DNA of 48,799 nucleotides from Vibrio tubiashii (GTDB lineage Bacteria; Pseudomonadota; Gammaproteobacteria; Enterobacterales; Vibrionaceae), in the NCBI GenBank assembly GCA_000775715.1, contig JRWQ01000022.1, positions 1-48,799 of the forward strand. Direction: 5' to 3'. The notes below the pieces were generated by a model that had not been told where the DNA came from, searched no databases, and was given only the letters and a program-made list of their open reading frames with translations. Below are positions 1-8,017 of the stretch, piece by piece. The first letter of the stretch is position 1. Each line of letters opens with the position of its first letter. A program made the position numbers and the translations under genes.

Positions 1-143
1 GCGAAGTCTTTCGCTTCACCGCCGTACACTTTAGCTAGAGTAGTACAGATTGCAGCAGTTAGAGTTGTTTTACCGTGGTCAACGTGGCCGATAGTACCAA
101 CGTTAACGTGCGGTTTAGTACGTTCAAATTTTTCTTTAGACAC
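1..143 (-). CDS. tuf: Elongation factor Tu, N-terminal part (cut by window edge)
   Basis: EF-Tu carries aminoacyl-tRNA to the ribosome as a GTP complex. Only the first 47 codons are inside the window. They read V/M-SKEKFERTKPHVNVGTIG and continue through the G1 motif GHVDHGKT, which is diagnostic. The start codon is GTG (complement of 141-143), as in E. coli tufA. It is the last gene of rpsL-rpsG-fusA-tuf, with its own likely promoter at 210-238. A second tuf copy ends at the right edge of the window in the same orientation. Confidence 0.97.
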   Translation of the reverse strand, partial: MSKEKFERTKPHVNVGTIGHVDHGKTTLTAAICTTLAKVYGGEAKDF

Positions 144-209
144 GATCGTGTTCCTTCCTAGTTATGATTCGCCACGATCCGAATTGATCGAGACGCGCCA
201 GAATTTGCT

Positions 210-238
210 ATTTTATGCGCCAACGCATGTCAGCGCAA
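210..238 (-). promoter_or_regulatory. Putative tuf promoter
   Basis: On the minus strand there is a -35 box TTGCGC (233-238), a 17-nt spacer and a -10 box TAAAAT (210-215), about 67 nt before the tuf start. The sequence after the -10 is followed by a GC-rich stretch. An internal tuf promoter downstream of fusA is known in enterobacteria; its use here is inferred. Confidence 0.5.
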
Positions 239-259
239 TATTTGGACGCATTGATCTTT

Positions 260-280
260 AAAAAAAGCTAGACTTTTTTT
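260..280 (-). terminator. A/T-rich hairpin between fusA and tuf, possible attenuator
   Basis: Seven A plus G, five loop bases, then C plus seven T form a weak hairpin ending in a U tract on the minus strand, 14 nt after the fusA stop. It could reduce readthrough from fusA into tuf, but A-U pairing is weak, so this is tentative. Confidence 0.35.
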
Positions 281-293
281 CAGTTCAAGGCGT

Positions 294-2396
294 TTATACG
301 TAACCACGGTCCGCCATGATTTTATCTGCAAAGTTTTTCGGTACTTCAGCGTACTCGTTAAACTCCATAGAGTAAGACGCACGGCCCTGAGTTGCAGAGC
401 GAAGATCGGTTGCGTAACCAAACATCTCAGATAGTGGTACTTGAGCGCGGATGATCTTAATACCAGCCACACCATCGTCCATACCTTCGATCATACCGCG
501 ACGGCGGTTAAGATCACCAACAACATCACCCATCCAATCTTCAGGAGTGGTTACTTCAACATTCATCATTGGCTCAAGAAGAACAGGCTGTGCTTCTAAT
601 GAACCCTTCTTGAATGCCATCGAGCCAGCGATCTTAAACGCCATCTCGTTAGAGTCAACATCGTGGTAAGAACCATCAAACAGCGTTGCTTTAATGTCTA
701 GCACTGGATAACCCGCTAGAACACCACTGTTCATTTGCTCTTCGATACCTTTCGCTACCGAACTGATGTATTCCTTAGGAACGACACCGCCCACAATTTC
801 GTCAACAAAGACAAAACCTTCGCCAGGTTCAGATGGCTCCAGTTTGATCCATACGTGACCATACTGACCACGACCACCAGATTGACGTACAAATTTACCT
901 TCAACTTCCGCGTTGCCACGGATTGTCTCACGGTACGCAACCTGAGGTTTACCAACATTACAGTCAACGCTGAATTCACGTTTCATACGATCAACGATGA
1001 TGTCTAGGTGAAGCTCACCCATACCAGAGATCAATGTCTGGCCCGTTTCGTCGTCCGTTTCTACGCGGAATGATGGGTCTTCTGCTGCTAGTTTACCTAG
1101 AGCAATACCCATCTTCTCTTGATCGGCAACAGAGCGAGGCTCTACCGCGATCTGAATTACTGGATCAGGGAACTCCATACGCTCCAGAATAACCTTATGG
1201 TTCTGGTCACATAGTGTGTCACCTGTTGTCACGTCTTTAAGGCCGATTGCTGCTGCAATATCGCCCGCGCGAACTTCTTTGATTTCATCACGCTTATTTG
1301 AGTGCATCTGAACGATACGACCAAAGCGCTCTTTCTTCTGCTTAACAGAGTTGTAAACAGCGTCGCCAGAATTAACCACACCAGAGTAAACACGCATAAA
1401 GGTAAGCGTACCTACAAACGGGTCTGTGGCGATTTTGAATGCTAGTGCTGAGAAAGGTTCGTTGTCGTCTGCGTGACGCTCAACTTCTTTTTCGTTGTCA
1501 TCTACACCTTTGATCGCTGGTACGTCAACTGGCGATGGCAAGAATTCAACCACTGCATCAAGTACCGCTTGAACACCTTTATTCTTAAACGCACTACCAC
1601 ATGTAGCCAGTACGATTTCATTGTTTAGTGTGCGAATACGTAACGCTTGCTTAATTTCAGCTTCGGTCAATTCACCTTCTTCAAGATATTTATCCATCAG
1701 CTCTTCGCTTGCTTCAGCCGCTGACTCAACAAGATTGTTGTGCCACTCTTCCGCTAGTTCTTGCATGTCTGCTGGAATATCTTCGTAAGTGAAGGTAGTG
1801 CCTTGGTCTTCTTCACTCCAGTTGATCATTTTCATCTTGATTAGGTCAATAACACCCTTGAAGTCATCTTCCGCGCCAACGTTCAGTTGAATAGGAACAG
1901 GGTTAGCACCAAGACGGTTTTTAATTTGATCAACAACACGAAGGAAGTCAGCACCTGCACGGTCCATCTTGTTAACAAATACCATACGTGGAACTTGGTA
2001 TTTATCCGCTTGACGCCATACAGTTTCAGATTGAGGTTCAACACCTGACGAACCACAGAACACCACAACAGCACCGTCAAGTACGCGCAACGAGCGCTCT
2101 ACTTCGATCGTGAAATCTACGTGTCCAGGAGTATCAATGATGTTGATGCGGTGGTCTTGGAATTGTGCATCCATACCACGCCAGAAAGTGGTAGTCGCAG
2201 CAGAAGTGATTGTGATACCACGCTCTTGCTCCTGCTCCATCCAGTCCATGGTAGCAGCGCCATCGTGGACTTCACCGATTTTATGAGAAAGACCAGTGTA
2301 GAACAGAATACGTTCACTTGTGGTTGTTTTACCTGCGTCTACGTGAGCGACGATACCAATATTACGGTAGCGCTCAATAGGTGTTTTACGAGCCAC
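294..2396 (-). CDS. fusA: Elongation factor G
   Basis: This 700-residue GTPase drives translocation of tRNA and mRNA on the ribosome and helps recycle ribosomes with RRF. The N-terminus has G1 AHVDAGKTT (residues 17-25), then the G2 region RGITITSAATT, G3 DTPGH (near 90) and G4 NKMD (near 143). The rest matches EF-G domains II-V, with GMGELHLDIIVDRM in the C-terminal half. Length is close to E. coli EF-G (704). It lies third in the str operon, after a 154-nt structured gap from rpsG. The sequence is the housekeeping type, not the divergent FusA2. Confidence 0.98.
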   Translation of the reverse strand: MARKTPIERYRNIGIVAHVDAGKTTTSERILFYTGLSHKIGEVHDGAATMDWMEQEQERGITITSAATTTFWRGMDAQFQDHRINIIDTPGHVDFTIEVERSLRVLDGAVVVFCGSSGVEPQSETVWRQADKYQVPRMVFVNKMDRAGADFLRVVDQIKNRLGANPVPIQLNVGAEDDFKGVIDLIKMKMINWSEEDQGTTFTYEDIPADMQELAEEWHNNLVESAAEASEELMDKYLEEGELTEAEIKQALRIRTLNNEIVLATCGSAFKNKGVQAVLDAVVEFLPSPVDVPAIKGVDDNEKEVERHADDNEPFSALAFKIATDPFVGTLTFMRVYSGVVNSGDAVYNSVKQKKERFGRIVQMHSNKRDEIKEVRAGDIAAAIGLKDVTTGDTLCDQNHKVILERMEFPDPVIQIAVEPRSVADQEKMGIALGKLAAEDPSFRVETDDETGQTLISGMGELHLDIIVDRMKREFSVDCNVGKPQVAYRETIRGNAEVEGKFVRQSGGRGQYGHVWIKLEPSEPGEGFVFVDEIVGGVVPKEYISSVAKGIEEQMNSGVLAGYPVLDIKATLFDGSYHDVDSNEMAFKIAGSMAFKKGSLEAQPVLLEPMMNVEVTTPEDWMGDVVGDLNRRRGMIEGMDDGVAGIKIIRAQVPLSEMFGYATDLRSATQGRASYSMEFNEYAEVPKNFADKIMADRGYV

Positions 2397-2416
2397 GATT
2401 GAATCCTCATGAATTA

Positions 2417-2491
2417 GGGACTATTGCTATCTCTAGTACGGATTGTCAATCTTAGACAATTTTCCTTACCCCTAGATATAGCAATAGTTCC
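2417..2491 (-). promoter_or_regulatory. Nested long palindrome between rpsG and fusA
   Basis: Arms at 2417-2436 and 2472-2491 are complementary at 18 of 20 positions. They enclose a second inverted repeat, ATTGTC at 2442-2447 with GACAAT at 2455-2460. A further hairpin GTTCCTA/TAGGAAC follows at 2487-2510. The structure has no U tract, so it is not an ordinary terminator. It could be an RNase processing site or a ribosomal-protein control site; E. coli S7 control acts at the rpsL-rpsG junction instead. Confidence 0.55.
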
Positions 2492-2519
2492 TAGGCTTGC
2501 GCATAGGAACTAGAGTAGC

Positions 2520-2539
2520 GCCGCGAGGGTTCCCGCGGC
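2520..2539 (-). promoter_or_regulatory. GC hairpin just after rpsG
   Basis: GCCGCG (2520-2525) pairs with CGCGGC (2534-2539) across an 8-nt loop, beginning 11 nt after the rpsG stop on the minus strand. No U tract follows, so it probably stabilises or marks an mRNA end, or is part of the structured rpsG-fusA gap, rather than terminating transcription. Confidence 0.5.
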
Positions 2540-2550
2540 ACTGAAAGGTA

Positions 2551-3021
2551 TTACCAACGGTAATGTGCGAACGCTTTGTTTGCGTCAGCCATGCGGTGAA
2601 CGTCTTCACGTTTCTTAACCGCAGTACCTTTGTTCTCAGACGCGTCTAGCATTTCAGCAGCTAGGCGTTGAGCCATAGATTTTTCACCACGCTTGCGCGC
2701 AGCTTCAACCAACCAACGCATAGCAAGTGCGTTACGGCGAACCGGACGTACTTCTACAGGTACTTGGTAAGTTGAACCACCTACACGGCGAGATTTAACC
2801 TCTACCGCTGGGCGAACATTTTCAAGAGCTTCTTCAAATACAGCTAAGTGATCTTTACCAGATTTCTCAGCCATTGCATCTAGTGCAGTGTAAACAATTT
2901 TCTCTGCAGTAGATTTCTTACCGTCAACCATTAGGATGTTAACGAATTTTGCCAGCAGTTCAGATTTGAACTTTGGATCTGGAAGGATCTTACGCTGACC
3001 GATGACGCGACGACGTGGCAT
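2551..3021 (-). CDS. rpsG: 30S ribosomal protein S7
   Basis: S7 (156 residues) binds the 3' major domain of 16S rRNA and starts assembly of the 30S head. The sequence begins MPRRRVIGQRKILPDPKF and contains GGSTYQVPVEVRPVRR, both typical of bacterial S7. It lacks the C-terminal extension of E. coli K-12 S7. It follows rpsL by about 97 nt. In E. coli S7 is the translational repressor of this operon. Confidence 0.98.
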   Translation of the reverse strand: MPRRRVIGQRKILPDPKFKSELLAKFVNILMVDGKKSTAEKIVYTALDAMAEKSGKDHLAVFEEALENVRPAVEVKSRRVGGSTYQVPVEVRPVRRNALAMRWLVEAARKRGEKSMAQRLAAEMLDASENKGTAVKKREDVHRMADANKAFAHYRW

Positions 3022-3118
3022 GGATTTTCTCCGTTGTCTTCTTCAGGTTATCCAAAACTTTTCAGTTTCTTCAAAAATTAAAATTAATTTAGTGTTTGGC
3101 CTTACTTAACGGATACCA

Positions 3119-3493
3119 TTAAGATTTTGGACGCTTAACACCGTACTTAGAACGACCTTGTTTACGGTCGTTAACGCCAGCACAGTCTAGTGCGCCGCGA
3201 ACTGTGTGGTAACGTACACCCGGAAGGTCTTTAACACGACCGCCACGGATTAGAACAACTGAGTGCTCTTGAAGGTTGTGACCTTCACCACCGATGTACG
3301 AAGTCACTTCGAAGCCGTTCGTTAGACGAACACGACATACTTTACGAAGTGCTGAGTTAGGTTTTTTAGGTGTAGTAGTGTAAACACGAGTACATACACC
3401 ACGTTTTTGTGGACACGCTTCTAGTGCAGGCACGTTGCTTTTAACAACTTGCTTTGCACGAGGCTTACGTACCAACTGGTTAATAGTTGCCAT
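3119..3493 (-). CDS. rpsL: 30S ribosomal protein S12
   Basis: S12 (124 residues) sits at the decoding centre and sets accuracy. It contains the universal block TPKKPNSALRKVCRVRL and GGRVKDLPGVRYHTVRGALD. Lys43 and Lys88, the usual sites of streptomycin-resistance changes, are both lysine, so no such change is present. It is the first gene of the str operon, with a strong promoter 80 nt upstream and an AGGAGCT ribosome-binding site close to the ATG. Confidence 0.98.
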   Translation of the reverse strand: MATINQLVRKPRAKQVVKSNVPALEACPQKRGVCTRVYTTTPKKPNSALRKVCRVRLTNGFEVTSYIGGEGHNLQEHSVVLIRGGRVKDLPGVRYHTVRGALDCAGVNDRKQGRSKYGVKRPKS

Positions 3494-3540
3494 TAACTAG
3501 CTCCTGATTTACTTGAAAGTAAGCTTTGTGAAAAATCTAT

Positions 3541-3565
3541 CCCTAACCGCCAGTGGCACTTAGGG
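3541..3565 (-). promoter_or_regulatory. Leader hairpin of the str operon
   Basis: In the rpsL leader CCCTAA (minus strand) pairs with TTAGGG, with a short inner GCC/GGC pairing. It starts about eight bases after the -10 box, so it would sit at or near the 5' end of the transcript. A role in mRNA stability or control is inferred only. Confidence 0.45.
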
Positions 3566-3572
3566 ACGCAAA

Positions 3573-3601
3573 ATTCTATTCAGAGGTGAGAGGTGTGTCA
3601 A
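3573..3601 (-). promoter_or_regulatory. str operon promoter (upstream of rpsL)
   Basis: The minus strand has a perfect -35 TTGACA (3596-3601), a 17-nt spacer and -10 TAGAAT (3573-3578), followed by a TTTTGCGTCCC stretch. This is the best sigma-70 promoter in the window and lies 80 nt before rpsL, fitting the main promoter of the str operon. Confidence 0.85.
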
Positions 3602-3680
3602 GAAATATACGGATCTTTTTTGCTCAATTCGGCTGAAAAAAGCGTAAAAGTAATTCGACACTCAAACAGAGGAAATGAAA

Positions 3681-3956
3681 TTAATCCCAAGTGATGGATT
3701 TGGGTTGTTTCTCAGTCAGGTCGACAAAGCCTTCAAAGCTGATTTTATCAATCGACGGACTAATACGATTGGCAATGCCTCTAGCCTCAACATCGGCCTC
3801 TAAAACAGACACCTTAAGCCCTTTAATACTCGAAAATTCTTGATGGTGTGGATTCGCCGCGTAGACCGCTTGCTCCACCAGCAAAACATCATCCGTCTCA
3901 ACCGCCACCCGGATAACATCGGTAAGTGATTGAACTGTTTTAACAATATGTAGCAT
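3681..3956 (-). CDS. tusB: Sulfurtransferase complex subunit TusB
   Basis: TusB (91 residues, DsrH family) is the smallest subunit of the TusBCD hexamer, which relays sulfur from TusA to TusE and MnmA for 2-thiolation of U34 in tRNAs for Lys, Glu and Gln. It starts MLHIVKTVQSLTDVIR and ends with ITWD, typical of the family. It follows tusC by 7 nt in tusD-tusC-tusB, the same order as E. coli, just upstream of rpsL. Confidence 0.93.
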   Translation of the reverse strand: MLHIVKTVQSLTDVIRVAVETDDVLLVEQAVYAANPHHQEFSSIKGLKVSVLEADVEARGIANRISPSIDKISFEGFVDLTEKQPKSITWD

Positions 3957-3963
3957 AGGCCAC

Positions 3964-4320
3964 CTAGAAGGTAAGAACGTTAGACGCTTGGCGTAGTCGT
4001 TCGCTCAGCGCTGATTGGTCAAGAAGCTGGACCCCGATAACCAAATCAGCGGTCGCTAAACCACGTTCGCGAAGTGACTGTTCACATACATAGATTTGTT
4101 CAATGTCATAGAGATCAAACAGCTTTAACATCGGAGCATAGTCTTTACTTAAAATTTGCTCGGGTCGCTGACCTTGAAGCAACTGATAAACACCATCCCC
4201 CATGAACACAACACTGATATCTTCGCAATAGACTGAGGCAGCGAGTAGCGCGTCAAGTCCTTCTCGACCAGAAGAGCTGCTATGGGGAGCACTGCGGAAT
4301 AGATAGGTTAAGTGACTCAA
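3964..4320 (-). CDS. tusC: Sulfurtransferase complex subunit TusC
   Basis: TusC (118 residues, DsrF family) is the structural partner of TusD in the tRNA 2-thiouridine sulfur relay. The N-terminus has YLFRSAPHSSSSGREGLDAL and the middle has VFMGDGVYQLL, both typical of DsrE/F-type folds. Its ATG overlaps the tusD stop by 4 nt (ATGA), so the two are probably translationally coupled. Confidence 0.93.
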   Translation of the reverse strand: MSHLTYLFRSAPHSSSSGREGLDALLAASVYCEDISVVFMGDGVYQLLQGQRPEQILSKDYAPMLKLFDLYDIEQIYVCEQSLRERGLATADLVIGVQLLDQSALSERLRQASNVLTF

Positions 4321-4712
4321 AACTGTACCACCCTATCTTGCACCAGCATGGCTTCCGCCAAACTTCCTAACCCCGCTTGATGAAAACCATCGGCCAAGTT
4401 ACTTTGAGCCAGCCCATGTTGGTTAGCTTCTTCTTGACTGACAACCCCTCTGCGCAAAGCGGCTGCTACACAGGTTTCCAAACGAACATCATGTTCAGTC
4501 GCTAGCTGCTGCCAAGCTTTGACCAAATCAAACTCATCATTGGCCGGTACAGTTAATGCGCTACCATTGGTGACCCCATCCTGGTAGAAGAACACACTCA
4601 CTAAAGTATGTCCTTTGGAGAGCAAAGCCTTGGCAAACTGGTAAGCGTTTCTTGCAGACTGACTACCGTAGATTGCCCCATTGACCACAAGTGTATAACT
4701 CAGTGAGCTCAA
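4317..4712 (-). CDS. tusD: Sulfurtransferase complex subunit TusD
   Basis: TusD (131 residues, DsrE family) carries the sulfur-accepting cysteine of TusBCD. The sequence has NGAIYGSQSARNAYQFAKAL near the N-terminus and ETCVAAALRRGV, where Cys81 matches the active Cys78 of E. coli TusD. It overlaps both neighbours by 4 nt (yheO upstream, tusC downstream), so the four genes form one tight operon. Confidence 0.95.
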   Translation of the reverse strand: MSSLSYTLVVNGAIYGSQSARNAYQFAKALLSKGHTLVSVFFYQDGVTNGSALTVPANDEFDLVKAWQQLATEHDVRLETCVAAALRRGVVSQEEANQHGLAQSNLADGFHQAGLGSLAEAMLVQDRVVQF

Positions 4713-5431
4713 CTTTCGTCGTCCTCAGTTTTACGCTGTCGAATATAGAGATAAACGGTGTGCTTAGAGATGTTTAGGCGATCGGCAACACGGTTGATTG
4801 CGTCTTTGATATCAAAAATACCTTTATCGAACAGTTCCATAACGATCTGACGGTTCTTGGTATTATTAGATACCGACTTGTCAGCATTGATCTCTTCAAT
4901 CGTTCGCTCAACCGTTTGGTCGACAAGCTCTTCCACATCACTAGCAAAGTTTACCGATGACGCCGCTTGTTTTGCTTCTTCAGTTGGCATAAAGGATTGC
5001 AAAACTTGTGAGAATGGCGCGTCTAAGTTGACGTTAACACACAACAAGCCAATCACTCTGTTTTCACCGTTGCGGATTGCAACCGTAATCGACTTCATGA
5101 GTACGCCACCTTTAGCGCGAGTGAAGTAGGAGCGAGAAAAGTTGCGTTCTGACCCTTCAATATCGCGTAACATCTTTAGCGCTAAATCCGTGATCGGAGA
5201 ACCGACCTGGCGCCCAGTGTTCTCACCATTAGCAATTTTAATCGCGGAAGTATTAAGGTCTTCTAATGAGTGCAGAACGATTTCACAAAACGGGCCAATT
5301 AGGCTCGCGATACCATCGACGACAGCTTCATAAGATCTAAGAATAATTTTGTCATGTTCACTAAATGGCATCACATTGACAGATTCCATCTCTAGCAACA
5401 TGTCCGTGTTTACGGTTTCTGTAGTTGTCAC
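4709..5431 (-). CDS. yheO: YheO-type PAS/HTH transcriptional regulator
   Basis: The protein has 240 residues, the same as E. coli YheO. Residues about 25-140 form the YheO-like PAS domain (GPFCEIVLHSLEDLNTSAIK). The C-terminal 40 residues contain a helix-turn-helix, INRVADRLNISKHTVYLYIR. It is first in the yheO-tusDCB group and overlaps tusD by 4 nt. The ligand and targets of the family are poorly known. The overlap suggests co-expression with the tRNA sulfur relay but does not prove a regulatory link. Confidence 0.88.
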   Translation of the reverse strand: MTTTETVNTDMLLEMESVNVMPFSEHDKIILRSYEAVVDGIASLIGPFCEIVLHSLEDLNTSAIKIANGENTGRQVGSPITDLALKMLRDIEGSERNFSRSYFTRAKGGVLMKSITVAIRNGENRVIGLLCVNVNLDAPFSQVLQSFMPTEEAKQAASSVNFASDVEELVDQTVERTIEEINADKSVSNNTKNRQIVMELFDKGIFDIKDAINRVADRLNISKHTVYLYIRQRKTEDDES

Positions 5432-5566
5432 TTTTTTAAGCCTTAGCGCGGAAAATCAACAAATTGATGTAAGTTTATCAGAAATTTTGATACGTACACC
5501 TAACTAACCCATCATCTAGTGATTTAGAACAAAAAATTACTGAGGTATAGATTGCATTTTTAATGC

Positions 5567-5596
5567 AAAAAAAAGGTCTGGTAAAAACCAGACCTT
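5567..5596 (-). terminator. Intrinsic terminator of fkpA
   Basis: On the minus strand AAGGTCTGGT pairs perfectly with ACCAGACCTT (10 bp) across a TTTT loop and is followed by more than six T. It lies 19 nt after the fkpA stop. Confidence 0.92.
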
Positions 5597-5615
5597 AATT
5601 GTTGAGAAGTTAAGC

Positions 5616-6398
5616 TTATTGGGCTGCTTCTTCACCGTTGTCAATCTTTAGCAGCTCAACTTCAAATACCAACGTTGAGTTTGCAGGGATCGTAGGCGTG
5701 TCTTGTTCGCCGTACGCAAGCTCAGGCGGGATAACAAACTTGAACTTAGAACCTACAGGCATTAGCTGAACACCTTCTGTCCAACCAGGTATTACTCGAT
5801 TAAGAGGGAAAGTAGCCGGCTCACCGCGATCGTATGAACTATCGAACTGAGTGCCGTCAATTAGCGTACCTTTGTAGTGTACTTGAACAGTGTCAGTATC
5901 TTTTGGCTGTTCGCCTTCTGCTGGTGTCACTACTTGGTAAAGAAGACCAGTGTCAGTCTTTTGCACACCTTCTTGCTTTTCAAATTCAGCACGGAAATCG
6001 TCGCCCGCTTTCTTAGCTGCCGCTGATTTCTCTGCTGCTTGCTTTTGCATCGTTTCCGCAACACGCTTATCTAGCGCTTCTAGGGCTGCTCGCGTCTCTT
6101 GCTCGTCTAGCTCTGGGTTGCCTGCGAAAACATGCTCAATACCTTTTAGAACAAGATCTTTGTTTAACGTAATACCTATTTCGCTTGGCTTGTCTAGACT
6201 AGTACTTAGGTAGTTAGCAAAAGAAACACCAATTGCGTATGCCGCTTTATCATCTTCAGTTGCGAAAGAAACCGTCTTAGCAGCTTCAGCTTGCTCTACC
6301 GCTGGTGCTGTTTCAGCTTTTGGTTCTTCTTCTTTTTGGCAGCCAACAGCAAGTGCAACAGTTGCAGCAAGTAGTGACACTTTAAAAATCGATTTCAT
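5616..6398 (-). CDS. fkpA: FKBP-type peptidyl-prolyl isomerase FkpA, lipoprotein form
   Basis: FkpA is a periplasmic chaperone and prolyl isomerase. This 260-residue protein has the N-terminal dimerisation region (about 45-140) and a C-terminal FKBP domain with VQVHYKGTLIDGTQFDSSY, VIPGWTEGVQLM and IPPELAYGE. E. coli FkpA is soluble with a cleaved signal peptide. This one instead ends its signal with the lipobox LAVGC followed by Q, so Cys20 should be lipidated and the protein anchored in the outer membrane. It is monocistronic, with a strong terminator. Confidence 0.93.
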   Translation of the reverse strand: MKSIFKVSLLAATVALAVGCQKEEEPKAETAPAVEQAEAAKTVSFATEDDKAAYAIGVSFANYLSTSLDKPSEIGITLNKDLVLKGIEHVFAGNPELDEQETRAALEALDKRVAETMQKQAAEKSAAAKKAGDDFRAEFEKQEGVQKTDTGLLYQVVTPAEGEQPKDTDTVQVHYKGTLIDGTQFDSSYDRGEPATFPLNRVIPGWTEGVQLMPVGSKFKFVIPPELAYGEQDTPTIPANSTLVFEVELLKIDNGEEAAQ

Positions 6399-6528
6399 TT
6401 AACTCTCCAATTGAGACTTTTGTCTTTGTGCACAAATCTTTAATAAAGACTGGTACATATTTGAATGTTATACCAATATAACCGTTATGCGTCTTAATTA
6501 AACGTAAACAAACGGATATTTGGACTTA

Positions 6529-7509
6529 ATGCGTATAATTTTTAACTCAATAATCATCGTCATTGTCATTACAACGTTAAATGGATGCTTTTTCTCCACT
6601 AAAGATAGCCAGCGTTGGACCATCGAGCCCAATGGCACCACTAGTTTTGCATTGAGTCGAGATGCCCGTTTCGCCCTACTTTACTCTAAAGAGCATCAGT
6701 TGGTGCTTTGGGATCTGGATGAAAGCCAAAAGCTCGCCTCGTTGGGGGCTCAGGACCCTCAGTCCAGTACTGTTTCTCGCATCCGTATTTCAGATAACGG
6801 TCGCTTCGCCGTCACCGCCACGCAAATTAACTTTGCAGTTTGGGATTTGGCATGGACTCAAGCAGAAGGGCTCTGGTCCATATCAGATGGCTTAATTCGT
6901 GATGTTGATATTGCCAGTAATGGTGACCAAGTGTTACTCGGTCTATCGAATGGCAAAGCGATTTACGTCAATTTAGTCACCGGCCGACGCTTAGAGTTCC
7001 TTGCTCACAATGAAAAAGTCAATTCCGTTGCTTTATCGCCTAATGGTCGCTTTGCCCTATCTGGAGGCAATGACTATACAGCCTATCTATGGGATACCAA
7101 TACGGGTCAGATACTCAAAACCTTTGAACACGAACAACGTGTTAACCGGGTTGCACTTCAACGTGATGGTAAATATGCCTTTACCTCTGATGGAGGCAAC
7201 CAAGCGATAGTATGGGACCTTTCCACAGGAGATCAGATATCTCAGCTGCAGAGCTTTTCTCGTCAGTTGATTTTTTCAACTGCGCGTTTCTCTGACGATG
7301 GTAAGCATTTACTTACTGGCACCCCTTCTAGCCGTATCATGGTTTGGGATACTCACACTGGCAAACGAGTTGACGGATTTGAGGCTGAGCCATTAAAAGA
7401 TGCTCGCCCTCCACGTGCAGTGGTGTATGATGCTGCCTTTGATAGCCAAAACCGCGTCGTTTCCGGTACATCTGCGGGCATAGCCCAAGCTTGGGACGTC
7501 GACTATTAA
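6529..7509 (+). CDS. WD40-repeat lipoprotein, probable seven-bladed propeller
   Basis: From the ATG at 6529 (a TTG three codons earlier is also possible) the protein starts MRIIFNSIIIVIVITTLNGC, a lipoprotein signal with Cys20 lipidated. The rest shows seven WD-like blades, with blade ends such as LVLWDLDES, FAVWDLAW, AYLWDTNTG, AIVWDLSTG, IMVWDTHTG and AQAWDVDY. Such propellers are binding platforms; the partner is unknown. It is divergent from fkpA and precedes slyX by 17 nt, so the two may be cotranscribed. Confidence 0.82.
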   Translation: MRIIFNSIIIVIVITTLNGCFFSTKDSQRWTIEPNGTTSFALSRDARFALLYSKEHQLVLWDLDESQKLASLGAQDPQSSTVSRIRISDNGRFAVTATQINFAVWDLAWTQAEGLWSISDGLIRDVDIASNGDQVLLGLSNGKAIYVNLVTGRRLEFLAHNEKVNSVALSPNGRFALSGGNDYTAYLWDTNTGQILKTFEHEQRVNRVALQRDGKYAFTSDGGNQAIVWDLSTGDQISQLQSFSRQLIFSTARFSDDGKHLLTGTPSSRIMVWDTHTGKRVDGFEAEPLKDARPPRAVVYDAAFDSQNRVVSGTSAGIAQAWDVDY

Positions 7510-7526
7510 CAGTAAGATCAGTGAAC

Positions 7527-7754
7527 ATGACCGATAAGCGAATTGAACAGTTAGAAAGCCGCGTAAATGACCTAGAGTGTCAGCTAGCTTTCCAAGAGCA
7601 GACCATTGAAGAGTTAAATGATGCGCTTAGTCAACAGCAGTTGCTGATCACTAAAATGCAGGATCAAATGAAGTATGTGGTGGGGAAAGTGAAGAATATG
7701 GATTCTTCTAACCTAGCAGATGCTGCACAAGAAACACCACCACCGCACTACTAA
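7527..7754 (+). CDS. slyX: SlyX family coiled-coil protein
   Basis: The 75-residue protein starts MTDKRIEQLESRVNDLECQL and is a coiled coil with hydrophobic heptads through residue 55, ending in the family tail PPPHY. Its function is unknown; the gene was found beside slyD in E. coli. I use the ATG at 7527 because it gives the family N-terminus; an upstream in-frame start would overlap the WD40 gene. Confidence 0.9.
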   Translation: MTDKRIEQLESRVNDLECQLAFQEQTIEELNDALSQQQLLITKMQDQMKYVVGKVKNMDSSNLADAAQETPPPHY

Positions 7755-7771
7755 TTGCAGTAAGCCTCTCC

Positions 7772-7957
7772 TTACCCAAATACATAAGCAATCACGACTC
7801 CAGCCACCACCAAGCAACCGCCAATTCGGCGCAGTTGATTGTCTGGTTGCTGGCTAAGCTGAGCAACCATATTGCGCCATCCATTAGGAGCAATAAGCGG
7901 TCCTAGACCTTCAACGATAAGCACTAAACCAAAAGCTAACCATAACGAGTTCGACAT
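7772..7957 (-). CDS. yjeT: YjeT/DUF2065 small membrane protein
   Basis: A 61-residue protein with two hydrophobic segments (about 3-22 and 43-60) around a polar loop NGWRNMVAQLSQQPDNQLRR. This is the DUF2065 pattern, and the gene follows hflC as yjeT does in E. coli. A TAGGA ribosome-binding site precedes the ATG. A terminator lies between hflC and this gene, so expression may depend on readthrough. Function is unknown. Confidence 0.85.
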   Translation of the reverse strand: MSNSLWLAFGLVLIVEGLGPLIAPNGWRNMVAQLSQQPDNQLRRIGGCLVVAGVVIAYVFG

Positions 7958-7971
7958 AGTTTTCCTACTAT

Positions 7972-8000
7972 AAAAAATAAAGGCTCCGTGAGGAGCCTTT
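7972..8000 (-). terminator. Intrinsic terminator after hflC
   Basis: AAAGGCTCC pairs with GGAGCCTTT (9 bp, 4-nt loop), followed on the minus strand by ATTTTTTA. It lies 17 nt after the hflC stop and just before yjeT. Confidence 0.88.
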
Positions 8001-8017
8001 ATACTATCTGAGTTTAA

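Noticed and set aside
735..1007. Plus-strand open frames inside fusA, rpoB, rpoC and mutL
   Set aside because: They are opposite-strand shadows of strongly conserved genes, with no ribosome-binding sites or family resemblance.
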